Shown piece after piece: positions 53,161 to 61,935 of a stretch of DNA of 64,000 nucleotides. The translations under genes were made by a program, and so were the position numbers. Each line of letters begins with the position of its first letter. The first letter of the stretch is position 1. Source of the DNA: Bradyrhizobium sp. CCGB12. Lineage in GTDB: Bacteria; Pseudomonadota; Alphaproteobacteria; Rhizobiales; Xanthobacteraceae. The stretch covers positions 1,612,001 through 1,676,000 of the forward strand of contig NZ_JANADO010000001.1 in assembly GCF_024199845.1 (NCBI RefSeq), given 5' to 3'. Below the pieces are notes generated by a model. The model saw only the letters and a list, made by a program, of their open reading frames with translations. It was not told where the DNA came from and searched no databases.

Positions 53161-53898
53161 ATGAGCGAGATCGTCACGGCGGGCATTCTGGTCATTGGGG
53201 ACGAAATCCTGTCCGGCCGGACCAAGGACAAGAACATCGGCTTCATCGCCGAATACCTGACCAATATCGGCATCGACCTGAAGGAAGTCCGGGTCGTCTC
53301 CGACGACGAGGCCGACATCATCGCCGCGTTGGATGCGCTGCGGCATCGCTACACCTATGTCTTCACCACTGGCGGCATTGGCCCGACGCATGACGACATC
53401 ACCGCCGACAGCGTCGCCAAGGCCTTCGGCGTCGGCATCGACCATCATCCGGAAGTGGTCGCCCGCTTCCGCGAGCGCTGGAGCCAGCAGGACCTCAACG
53501 AGGCCCGCCTGCGCATGGCCCGCATCCCCGACGGGGCCGAACTGATCCAGAGCGCCACGATCCTTGCCCCCGGCTTCAAGATCGGCAATGTCATCGTGAT
53601 GGCGGGCGTGCCCTCGATCATGCAGGCGATGATGGACATCGTCTCGCCCAAGCTGAAATCGGGCGTGCGCATGCTCTCCGAATCGGTCCGCGCCAATGCG
53701 CGGGAGGGCGACATCGGCAGCCCGCTGCGGGCGATCGCCGCTGAACACCCCGACACCATCATCGGCAGCTATCCCTTCATGGACGAGGAGCAAAAGCCGA
53801 ACACCAATCTGGTGGTGCGCTCGCGCGATGCGGATAAGCTCGCAGCCGCGATGGCCGCGGTGAAGGACATGCTGGCGGGATTGAACATCACCCGCTAA
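53161..53898 (+). CDS. CinA-like molybdopterin-binding domain protein
   Basis: This 245-residue protein has the CinA/MoCF-binding N-domain: TAGILVIGDEILSGRTKDKNIGFIAEYLTNIGIDLKEVRVVSDDEADII, VFTTGGIGPTHDDITADSVAKAFG and VIVMAGVPSIMQAMM. The C-terminal NMN deamidase domain of full-length CinA is absent, as in many short homologues, which have been linked to nucleotide-pool repair. The start is the ATG five codons inside a longer frame; its ribosome-binding site is weak (GAGGGA). Confidence 0.88.
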   Translation: MSEIVTAGILVIGDEILSGRTKDKNIGFIAEYLTNIGIDLKEVRVVSDDEADIIAALDALRHRYTYVFTTGGIGPTHDDITADSVAKAFGVGIDHHPEVVARFRERWSQQDLNEARLRMARIPDGAELIQSATILAPGFKIGNVIVMAGVPSIMQAMMDIVSPKLKSGVRMLSESVRANAREGDIGSPLRAIAAEHPDTIIGSYPFMDEEQKPNTNLVVRSRDADKLAAAMAAVKDMLAGLNITR

Positions 53899-53925
53899 AG
53901 CGCCTGCCCAGCGGGCACTTTAGCG
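53893..53925. terminator. Palindrome at the end of the cinA-like gene
   Basis: Arms CGCTAAAG and CTTTAGCG with inner GCCC/GGGC pairing overlap the stop codon. It is a possible terminator without a T run, or the end of another interspersed palindrome. Confidence 0.5.
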
Positions 53926-53934
53926 TCTTATTCG

Positions 53935-53981
53935 AGCATGATCTTGCCGGAAAACCGCTGCACACTTTTCCGGATCATGCT
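53935..53981. repeat. AGCATGATC inverted repeat
   Basis: AGCATGATC plus CCGGAAAA on the left face TTTTCCGG plus ATCATGCT on the right across about 11 bp. It is another palindromic family, here in the 5' region of the xanthine phosphoribosyltransferase gene. Confidence 0.75.
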
Positions 53982-54025
53982 TTGGAGCCCGGCTTGCCGG
54001 ACGTGTTACGAAGCAGGAGACGACA

Positions 54026-54553
54026 ATGGTTGGTGAAGCACCGGAACTGAGCGCGCAGGAGCGGGCGGGCAAGGCCTTCCCGGTCTCGTGGGACCAGTTC
54101 CACCGGGATTGCCGGGCGCTGACCTGGCGGCTCAACGAGGTCGGTCCGTTCCATGCGGTGATTGCGATCACCCGCGGCGGTCTGGTGCCGGCCGCGATCG
54201 TGGCGCGCGAGCTCGGCGTGCGCGTGATCGATACGGTCTGCATCGCCAGCTACGACCACAACAAGCAGGGCGAGCTCCAGGTCCTCAAGGGCATTTCCGA
54301 GGCGGCGATGAAGCTCGGCGGCGGCACCGGCAAGGGCCTCCTGATCGTCGACGACCTCGTCGATACCGGCAAGACCGGCAAGCTGGTGCGCGAGTTGTTG
54401 CCCGATGCGCATTTCGCCACCGTTTACGCCAAGCCGATGGGTCGTCCGCTGGTCGATACCTTCATTACGGAAGTGTCGCAGGATACCTGGATTTTCTTCC
54501 CCTGGGACACCGCGTTGTCCTACCACCCGCCGCTTCGCGACGGGGCCGCATAG
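54026..54553 (+). CDS. gpt: Xanthine phosphoribosyltransferase
   Basis: This 175-residue purine salvage enzyme transfers phosphoribosyl from PRPP to xanthine, and probably to guanine and hypoxanthine. The PRPP-binding loop is [15 protein letters not shown], with AIITRGG-type sequence ([19 protein letters not shown]) near residue 50 and the end [15 protein letters not shown] typical of Gpt. CAGGAG precedes the ATG. It stands alone between two palindromic elements. Confidence 0.9.
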   Translation: MVGEAPELSAQERAGKAFPVSWDQFHRDCRALTWRLNEVGPFHAVIAITRGGLVPAAIVARELGVRVIDTVCIASYDHNKQGELQVLKGISEAAMKLGGGTGKGLLIVDDLVDTGKTGKLVRELLPDAHFATVYAKPMGRPLVDTFITEVSQDTWIFFPWDTALSYHPPLRDGAA

Positions 54554-54560
54554 TCGTCCC

Positions 54561-54653
54561 CGTCATTGCGAGCGAAGCGAAGCAATCCAGAAATGCATCC
54601 GCGGAAATAATCTGGATTGCTTCATCGCCAGCGTCGCGGGTTTCTCGCAATGT
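54561..54653. repeat. CATTGCGAG-family palindromic element, copy 5
   Basis: Ends CGTCATTGCGAGCGAAGCGA and TCTCGCAATGTCGG bound this most divergent copy; its right arm carries an insertion (GCGTCGCGGG). It lies 8 bp after the gpt stop codon. Confidence 0.85.
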
Positions 54654-54668
54654 CGGGCGGAGGCCGCC

Positions 54669-55286
54669 ATGCCCCTGCAGAACCGCGTCACGCCGACAGG
54701 CGATATCATCGCCACGCCGCACCGCGGCCTGTTCACGGGCAATCGCGGCATCATCCACGATCCCGCGACCAAGACACTGTTGAAGAAGCGCTGGTCGTCG
54801 CCGGCATGGCTCACCTGTACCTGCGAATTCCGCGGTCGGCGGCGCGAGGTGATGGCGCAGCGAAGCTGGACCGAACTGTTCTTCCTGGACGAGGCCACTG
54901 CGCTCGCCGCCGGACATCGCCCCTGCTTCTATTGCCGCCGCGACGATGCCAATCGCTTCCGAACCGCATGGGAGAAGGGCAATCGCGTGCACGGCGTCCG
55001 CATGCACGACATCGACACGGTGCTGCATCACGAGCGGCTCGATCTCGGCGGGAAACGGCTGCACGCACTGCTCATGCCGCTAGAGCAGCTTCCCGAAGGT
55101 GCGATGGTTCAGCAGGGCGAGGAGAGCTTCCTGGTGACGCAGGGAAGGGCGCTGCGGTGGTCGCCGGCGGGCTATAGTGCGGTCGAGCGCGAGCCTGACA
55201 AGGCGGCGCTGCTGACGCCGCCCTCGACGCTGCGCACCTTAAACGCGGGCTATTCGCCAGTGCTGCATCCGACGGCGTTGCCCTAG
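54669..55286 (+). CDS. Conserved protein of unknown function with Cys motifs
   Basis: This encodes 205 residues with two cysteine pairs (LTCTCEFRGRRRE and RPCFYCRRDDANRFRTAWEKG) that could bind a metal, followed by HDIDTVLHHERL. No known domain was recognised. GGCGGAGG precedes the ATG. It is probably cytosolic, with no signal peptide or membrane helix. The CxxC-x-R-D-D-A-N-R-F stretch is somewhat reminiscent of HNH-type folds but lacks the full motif. Confidence 0.78.
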   Translation: MPLQNRVTPTGDIIATPHRGLFTGNRGIIHDPATKTLLKKRWSSPAWLTCTCEFRGRRREVMAQRSWTELFFLDEATALAAGHRPCFYCRRDDANRFRTAWEKGNRVHGVRMHDIDTVLHHERLDLGGKRLHALLMPLEQLPEGAMVQQGEESFLVTQGRALRWSPAGYSAVEREPDKAALLTPPSTLRTLNAGYSPVLHPTALP

Positions 55287-55300
55287 CGCGTCCGTTGCCG

Positions 55301-56323
55301 TCACCCCAGCGTCTCGCGCGCCATCGCGGCACCGGCGCCGAGCGCCATCAGCTTGGCTTCGGCGATCTCGCGCCGCATCGGCGCCATGCCGCAATTGGTG
55401 GTGGCGATGATGTTGTTCTTGGGGACGAATTTCGACACGGAGTCGATCACCTTCACGACGTCCTCGGCCGTCTCCACCGTGTCGCTGGCGACGTCGATCA
55501 CGCCGGCCTGCACGATCTTGGTCTTGAGCAGCGCCAGCAGGTCGAGCGGCACCTTCGAATTGCGGCATTCGATCGCGACCTGCTGGATCGGGCTCGCATC
55601 GATCGCCGGGAAGATCTGCTCGTATTGCCGCCATTGGCTGCCCAATGTCTCCTTCCAGTCGGTGTTGGCCTTGATGCCGTAGCCGTAGCAGATGTGCACG
55701 GCGGTGGCGCAGGTCAGGCCCTGCGCCGCGCGCTCCAGCGCCTTGATGCCCCAGTCGTTGACCTCGTCCATGTAGACGTTGAAGGCGGGCTCGTCGAACT
55801 GCACGAGATCGACGCCGTCGGCCTGCAGCGCCTTAGCCTCCTCGTTGAGGAGCTCGGCGAAGGCAAAGGCCATCTTGACGCGATCGCCATAATAGCGGTC
55901 CGCAATCGTGTCGATGATGGTCATCGGGCCGGGCAGGGTGAATTTCAGCTTCTTCTTCGTGTGCGAGCGCGCAACGCGTGCCTCGTCGGCATGAACGCGG
56001 CCCTTGAGCCGGAGTGGGGCGACCACCTGCGGCACCATCGCCTTGTAGCGGTCCTTGCGGATGCCCATCTCGACCTTGTGGGCGAAGTCGATACCCTCGA
56101 TCTTCTCCAGGAAGCCGTGCACGAAATGCTGGCGAGACTGCTCGCCCTCGGTGACGATGTCGATGCCGGCGTCCTCCTGGACCTTAAGCCAGATCAGCGT
56201 CGCGTCGCGCTTGGCGCGCAAGAGCTCCTCGCCTTGCGACTTCCAGGGCGCCCACAGCATGTTGGGCTCGGCAAGCCATTCCGGCTTCGGCAAGGAGCCG
56301 GCGATCGTGGTTGGAAACAGCAT
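55301..56323 (-). CDS. MetE-like cobalamin-independent methionine synthase (C-terminal domain form)
   Basis: This 340-residue protein corresponds to only the catalytic C-terminal barrel of MetE. It begins MLFPTTIAGSLPKPEWL. It has the zinc-ligand pattern HIC in TAVHICYGYG, Glu in VAIECRNSKV, and Cys in ATTNCGMAP. Full-length MetE is about 750 residues, so this is the short, archaeal-type or MetE-related form. It may methylate homocysteine from another donor than folate. GGGAGGG precedes the chosen ATG; a frame 14 codons longer is rejected. Confidence 0.87.
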   Translation of the reverse strand: MLFPTTIAGSLPKPEWLAEPNMLWAPWKSQGEELLRAKRDATLIWLKVQEDAGIDIVTEGEQSRQHFVHGFLEKIEGIDFAHKVEMGIRKDRYKAMVPQVVAPLRLKGRVHADEARVARSHTKKKLKFTLPGPMTIIDTIADRYYGDRVKMAFAFAELLNEEAKALQADGVDLVQFDEPAFNVYMDEVNDWGIKALERAAQGLTCATAVHICYGYGIKANTDWKETLGSQWRQYEQIFPAIDASPIQQVAIECRNSKVPLDLLALLKTKIVQAGVIDVASDTVETAEDVVKVIDSVSKFVPKNNIIATTNCGMAPMRREIAEAKLMALGAGAAMARETLG

Positions 56324-56433
56324 GGCGGCCCTCCCGGCGGGTTGTGTTGCGCCCTTTCCTGCCATGTCTTAACGTCGACGTACAGAACAACAAAAGTCGT
56401 CTTGAAACCCGCGACGCCGGATTCGGAAACGCC

Positions 56434-57042
56434 ATGATCGAATTCTTCTTCGACTGTTCCAGCCCCTGGACCTATCTCGCCTTCCACAACATCCAGTCGC
56501 TCGCGAAAGAGCTCGGCGCGGAGATCGCCTGGCGGCCGATCCTGGTCGGCGGCATCTTCAACACGGTCAATCCAAGCGTCTATGCGCAGCGGGAGAAGCC
56601 GGTGCCGCTGAAGGCGCGCTACATGAAGAAGGACCTCGAGGACTGGGCGCGCTCGGCGGGGCTCGCAATCAAGATGCCGCCGACGGTGTTTCCCGTGAAC
56701 AGCGTCAAGGCAATGCGCGGCTGCATCTGGCTGGGAAAAGACATGGTCCCGTTCGCGACCGCCGTGTTCGAGACCTATTGGGGCGGGGACAAGGACATCT
56801 CGCAGGACGCGGTGCTCGCCGAGATCTGCAAGAAGCTGGGCATCGACGAGCAGAAATTCTTTGCCGGCATCGCAGAACAGGGCATCAAGGACCAGCTCAA
56901 GGCCAACACCGAAGAGGTGGTGGCACGCGGCGGCTTCGGTTCGCCGACGATCTTCGTCGGCAAGACAGACATGTATTTCGGCAACGACCGCCTGCCGCTG
57001 ATCCGCGAGGCGCTGCTGCGCAGCAGGGCGAGCGCGGCCTGA
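56434..57042 (+). CDS. 2-hydroxychromene-2-carboxylate isomerase/DsbA-like (kappa GST) protein
   Basis: This 202-residue thioredoxin-fold protein of the DsbA/HCCA isomerase family contains IEFFFDCSSPWTYLAFHNIQSLAKELG, WRPILVGGIFN and GGFGSPTIFVG. The active-site Ser in CSSPWTY is the glutathione-binding type. The family includes aromatic degradation isomerases and kappa glutathione transferases; the substrate here is unknown. The stop overlaps the next start by one base (TGATG). Confidence 0.9.
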   Translation: MIEFFFDCSSPWTYLAFHNIQSLAKELGAEIAWRPILVGGIFNTVNPSVYAQREKPVPLKARYMKKDLEDWARSAGLAIKMPPTVFPVNSVKAMRGCIWLGKDMVPFATAVFETYWGGDKDISQDAVLAEICKKLGIDEQKFFAGIAEQGIKDQLKANTEEVVARGGFGSPTIFVGKTDMYFGNDRLPLIREALLRSRASAA

Positions 57043-58019
57043 TGGTACGGGCCGTCGTCTGCCGCGCGCTCGGCGCGCCCGAAACGTTGCGGCTCGAGGA
57101 GTTTCCGTCGCAGCCGCTGAAGCCGGGCGAGGTGCGCGTCGCGATCCGTGCCGCTGGCTTGAATTTTCCGGATGTGCTGATGGCGGCCGGTGAATATCAG
57201 CTCAAGCCGGAGCTGCCGTTCACGCCGGGCATGGAAGCCGCCGGTGACATCACGGAGGTCGGCACAGAGGCGAGGGGCGTTGCCGTCGGCGACAAGGTCA
57301 TCGTGAAGATGCGCCATGGCTCATTCACGGATGAAGCGGTCGTCACGCCCGCGCAGCTCACGCCGATGCCGTCGACGTTCGACTATGCGGAGGCAGCGAC
57401 CTATCTCGCCGGCCACGGCACGGCTTATCACGCACTGATCGATCGTGGCCGGGTCGAGCCGGGTGAGGTGCTGCTGGTGCATGGCGCCGGTGGCGGCGTC
57501 GGCCTTGCCGCCGTCGAGATCGGCAAGATGCTGGGCGCGACCGTGATCGCGACCGCCTCCAGCGACGAGAAGCTCGCCATTGCGAAATCGCGCGGTGCCG
57601 ATCACCTCGTACGTTATGACCGTGAGCCGTTTCGCGATGCCGTCAAGCGCATCACCGACGGTCGCGGCGCCGACGTCGTGTTCGATCCCGTCGGCGGTCA
57701 GGTCTTTGAGGATTCGATGCGCTGCATCGCCTGGGGCGCGCGGCTGCTGGTGATCGGTTTTACGGGCGGCATCGGCTCGGCGAAAACCAATCTTTTGCTG
57801 ATCAAAGGCGCAAATGTGCTCGGCGTTCGCGCGGGCGAAGCGGTGCGGAAGAATCCCGCGCTCGGCGAGGTGCGATTGGAAGCGCTGCTGCAATGGGCGG
57901 AAGAGGGCAAGCTCCGTCCGAACGTGTCGCATCGCCTGCCGCTCGAGGACTATGCGAAGGCGATGCGGCTGCTGCTCGACCGCAAGGCGATCGGCCGGGT
58001 GGCGCTGGTGATGGAGTGA
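57042..58019 (+). CDS. NADPH:quinone oxidoreductase family protein (MDR)
   Basis: This 325-residue medium-chain reductase contains the NADPH-binding LLVHGAGGGVGLAAVEIGKMLGATVIATASSDEKL near residue 145 and the QOR-type N-terminus KPGEVRVAIRAAGLNFPDVLMAAGEYQLKPELPFTPGMEAAG. No zinc-ligand cysteines are seen, as in quinone reductases. It is translationally coupled to the isomerase gene. Confidence 0.9.
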   Translation: MVRAVVCRALGAPETLRLEEFPSQPLKPGEVRVAIRAAGLNFPDVLMAAGEYQLKPELPFTPGMEAAGDITEVGTEARGVAVGDKVIVKMRHGSFTDEAVVTPAQLTPMPSTFDYAEAATYLAGHGTAYHALIDRGRVEPGEVLLVHGAGGGVGLAAVEIGKMLGATVIATASSDEKLAIAKSRGADHLVRYDREPFRDAVKRITDGRGADVVFDPVGGQVFEDSMRCIAWGARLLVIGFTGGIGSAKTNLLLIKGANVLGVRAGEAVRKNPALGEVRLEALLQWAEEGKLRPNVSHRLPLEDYAKAMRLLLDRKAIGRVALVME

Positions 58020-58024
58020 GAAAG

Positions 58025-58139
58025 TAGGGTGGGTTAGCCCTGCGGCTGCGCAAAGCGCAGTCCGCATGGCGTAACCCACCACTTCTGTGACCGCGGATAC
58101 GAAAGAGGTGGGTTACGCCTTCGGCTAACCCACCCTACG
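58025..58139. repeat. GTAGGGTGGGTTAGCC palindromic element
   Basis: Perfect 16-bp ends GTAGGGTGGGTTAGCC/GGCTAACCCACCCTAC bound two inner arms containing GGCGTAACCCACC and GGTGGGTTACGCC, about 115 bp in total. It lies between two convergent genes. Confidence 0.93.
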
Positions 58140-58142
58140 AAG

Positions 58143-59033
<891 letters not shown>

Positions 59034-59087
59034 GGTGGTTTCCTTCCTTGAGTTTTTCGCTGCGCAGATGGCAGAGGGCTTGAGTTT

Positions 59088-59252
59088 CTTACCCTCCCCT
59101 GGAGGGGGAGGGTCGATCGCGCGTAGCGCGAGCGGGGTGGGGTGATCTCTCCTCTCGGGCACCGTCGGACGCGGAGAGACCGTCACCCCACCCCGTCTCA
59201 CATTTCGCTACGCTCTATGTGAGCCGACCCTCCCCCTCCAGAGGAGGGTAAG
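59088..59252. repeat. TTACCCTCCCCTGGAGG palindromic element
   Basis: TTACCCTCCCCTGGAGGGG on the left and its near complement ending CCAGAGGAGGGTAA on the right bound about 165 bp. Inner TCACCCCACCCC and GGGGTGGGGTGA arms lie within. It is the longest palindromic element here and separates the convergently placed hydratase leader from the amidase end. Confidence 0.88.
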
Positions 59253-59281
59253 CAAGAGGCTCGCGCATGATGCCTGTCCCG

Positions 59282-59325
59282 AGTCATTCGGGCTTGCGCC
59301 CAAAGGGCACGCTCCCCGGGATGAG
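59282..59325. repeat. Degenerate CATTCCGG-like hairpin
   Basis: AGTCATTCGGGCTTGCGCCC and a partly matching GCTCCCCGGGATGAG look like a decayed single hairpin of the CATTCCGG family. Confidence 0.5.
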
Positions 59326-59334
59326 AAGAGCGTC

Positions 59335-60756
59335 TTACTTCGCCGGCGGCTTGGGCCAGGGCCGTTGCGGGCCGCGCAGGCCCTCAAAGGCCTTGGCCAT
59401 GCCGAGCACGCCGATATCGTCGAAGCGACGGCCGACGATCTGCACGCCGATGGGAAAACCCTTGGCGTCGAAGCCGCCGTTGATGGAAATCGCTGGATTC
59501 TCCGACATATTCCACGGCACGGTATAGGCGATGTGCTCGAACGGCTTCATGGGATCGTTGGTGGGCGAGGCCCATTCCGCCGCGTAGTTCACGTTCGGCG
59601 CGGTCGGCGAGATCACGTAGTCGAGCTCGCAGAATAGCTTTCCTGCCGCGGCACGGATCGCCATGGTCTGGTTGAAGCCGCGGAGGACGTCGAGGCCGGC
59701 CAGCTTTGCGCCGGACTCGCCCCATTTGAAGATATAGGGCAGCACCTTTTCCTGCTCGGCCGGCGTCAGCTTTGACAGATCGTCCCACATCCGCGCACGC
59801 CAGAAATTGTCGAGGCCGTCGAGCATCTCGCGCGTGAGGATGCCGTCGACCTCGGTCACGACGGCGCCGGCGGATTCGAATGCCTTGGCCGCCTTCACGG
59901 CGACCTCGCGCACCGGCTTGTCCAGCGGCAGGCCGACGCCGGGATCGAGCATCAACCCGATGCGCAATTTGCGCGGCGATTTTTCCTGGCCCTTCCAGTT
60001 GAGGGGCTCGGCGGGCAGGCTCATGCCGTCGCGCCGGTCGGGCTTTGCGATCACGCTCATCATCAGCGCGCAGTCGTCGACCGTGCGGGTCATCGGACCG
60101 GCGACGCGGCCGACATAGGCAGGATCGATCGGCACGCGGCCGAAGCTCGGCTTCAACCCCACGAGCCCGCACCAGCCCGCAGGCAGGCGCACCGAGCCGC
60201 CGATATCGGTGCCGAGATGCAGCGGGCCATAGCCGGCCGCAGCGGCCGCACCTGCGCCCGCGCTGGAGCCACCGGGATTCTTGGAGAGGTCCCAGGGATT
60301 GCGCGCGAGCGCGTGGAAGCTGGAGAGCCCCGAGGACAGCATGCCATAATCGGGCATGGTGGTTTTTGCGAAGATGACCGCGCCAGCCTCGCGAAGCCGG
60401 GCGGCGGGCGGGGCGTCCTTTTCGGCCGGCACCAGCTTCACGCTGGCCGCGCCCAGCGGCACCGGCACACCCTTGGTCGCGATGTTGTCCTTCACCGTGA
60501 CGGGCACGCCGTCGAGCGCGCCGGAGGGCTCGCCCCCGGTCCACCGCGCGGTCGAGGCCTTGGCGGCCTCGCGCGCGCTATCAGGATCGAACGCATAGAG
60601 CGCCTTCAGATGCGGTTCCCACGCCGCGACGTGCGCGAGCACGTCGTCCAGCACCTCGCTCGGCGAGAACTGTTTTGCGCGATAGCCCGCGATCAGATCG
60701 ACCGCGGACAGATCGTGCAGCGAGGTGACCGCCTCCTCGACGCTCTTCTTCTGCAT
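59335..60756 (-). CDS. Amidase (amidase signature family)
   Basis: This 473-residue amidase has the Ser-cisSer-Lys triad Lys89 (VTVKDNIATKG), Ser164 (GGSSAGAGA) and Ser188 (DIGGSVRLP), with exactly the 24-residue Ser spacing of the family. It hydrolyses amides to acids and ammonia; the substrate is unknown. It is followed upstream by an M20 peptidase gene with 2 bp between them, so the two are co-transcribed. Confidence 0.92.
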   Translation of the reverse strand: MQKKSVEEAVTSLHDLSAVDLIAGYRAKQFSPSEVLDDVLAHVAAWEPHLKALYAFDPDSAREAAKASTARWTGGEPSGALDGVPVTVKDNIATKGVPVPLGAASVKLVPAEKDAPPAARLREAGAVIFAKTTMPDYGMLSSGLSSFHALARNPWDLSKNPGGSSAGAGAAAAAGYGPLHLGTDIGGSVRLPAGWCGLVGLKPSFGRVPIDPAYVGRVAGPMTRTVDDCALMMSVIAKPDRRDGMSLPAEPLNWKGQEKSPRKLRIGLMLDPGVGLPLDKPVREVAVKAAKAFESAGAVVTEVDGILTREMLDGLDNFWRARMWDDLSKLTPAEQEKVLPYIFKWGESGAKLAGLDVLRGFNQTMAIRAAAGKLFCELDYVISPTAPNVNYAAEWASPTNDPMKPFEHIAYTVPWNMSENPAISINGGFDAKGFPIGVQIVGRRFDDIGVLGMAKAFEGLRGPQRPWPKPPAK

Positions 60757-60758
60757 TG

Positions 60759-61922
60759 CTAGCCCACCGGCATGCGCGTTTCGATGATGCGGGCGAACAT
60801 GCTGGCGCCGATCGGCAGGATCTTGTCGTCGAGCACAAAGCCGGGATTGTGCACGGGCACCGAGCCGTCATGGCCGACCCAGAAATAGGCGCCGGGAATG
60901 GTCTCCAGCATGTCGGCGAAATCCTCGCTGCCCATCTTCGGCTGGGTGCGGGTGATCACGTTGGCGGGGTTGACGATTGTGCGTGCGACGTCCTCGACCA
61001 CCTTGGACTGCTCGACCTGGTTGACCAGCACGTTGAAGGTGTCGCGGATATCGACGTCGATCGCGCACTGATAGGCGCTTGCGATGCCGGCGCAGATGGT
61101 GCGGATACGTTCGCTGACTAGGGTGCGGACTTCCTTCGAGAAGGTGCGGATGGTGCCGCAAAGATGCGCGTCGCCGGGAATGACATTGTAGGCGGAGCCC
61201 GCATGGATCTGTGTGATCGACACGACGGCAGCCTGGAGCGGCTCGACGTTGCGGCTTACGATGGTCTGGATCGCCTGCGCCAGCGTGGTCGCGATGATCA
61301 CCGCGTCCTTGGAACGCTCGGGCATTGCGCCGTGCGCCCCATAGCCGGTGATGCGGAGATCGAAGAAGTCGGCGCTGGCCATCGCAGGGCCGGGCAGGAT
61401 CGCGATCTCGCCATGGTTGAGGTCAGGCGCGTTGTGCAGGCCGTAGAGCTCGTCGCACGGGAATTTCTCGAACAGGCCGTCCTTGATCATGGCGCGAGCG
61501 CCGCCAAGGCCTTCCTCGGCCGGCTGGAAGATCAGGTGCACGGTGCCGTCGAAATTCCTGGTCTCGGCGAGGTAGCGGGCGGTGCCGAGCAGCATGGTGG
61601 TGTGGCCGTCATGGCCGCAGCCGTGGAAGCGGCCCGGGATTTTCGAGCTCCATTTCAGATTGGTGTTCTCCTCCATCGGCAGCGCGTCCATGTCGGCGCG
61701 CAGCCCGATGCGCTTGCCGCCCGAACCCTTGCCCTTGATGACGCCGATCACGCCGGTGCCGCCAAGACCGCGATGTACCTCGATGCCCCAGCTCTTCAGC
61801 TTGTCGGCGACGATGCCGGAGGTGCGCACTTCCTCGAAGCCGATCTCGGGATGGGCGTGGAGGTCGCGCCTGATGGCAGTGAGTTCGTCGGCATAGCCGT
61901 CGATGCGTTCGATCGTGGGCAT
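60759..61922 (-). CDS. M20-family amidohydrolase/peptidase
   Basis: This 387-residue M20 zinc hydrolase has the metal-site segments GCGHDGHTTMLLGTAR, QPAEEGLGGARAMI and the late GSEDFADMLETIPGAYFWVG. It is similar to N-acyl-amino acid hydrolases and hippurate hydrolases. It lies 13 bp after the M81 gene and 2 bp before the amidase gene, forming a three-gene unit. Confidence 0.93.
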   Translation of the reverse strand: MPTIERIDGYADELTAIRRDLHAHPEIGFEEVRTSGIVADKLKSWGIEVHRGLGGTGVIGVIKGKGSGGKRIGLRADMDALPMEENTNLKWSSKIPGRFHGCGHDGHTTMLLGTARYLAETRNFDGTVHLIFQPAEEGLGGARAMIKDGLFEKFPCDELYGLHNAPDLNHGEIAILPGPAMASADFFDLRITGYGAHGAMPERSKDAVIIATTLAQAIQTIVSRNVEPLQAAVVSITQIHAGSAYNVIPGDAHLCGTIRTFSKEVRTLVSERIRTICAGIASAYQCAIDVDIRDTFNVLVNQVEQSKVVEDVARTIVNPANVITRTQPKMGSEDFADMLETIPGAYFWVGHDGSVPVHNPGFVLDDKILPIGASMFARIIETRMPVG

Positions 61923-61935
61923 GTGTTTTGTCCGG

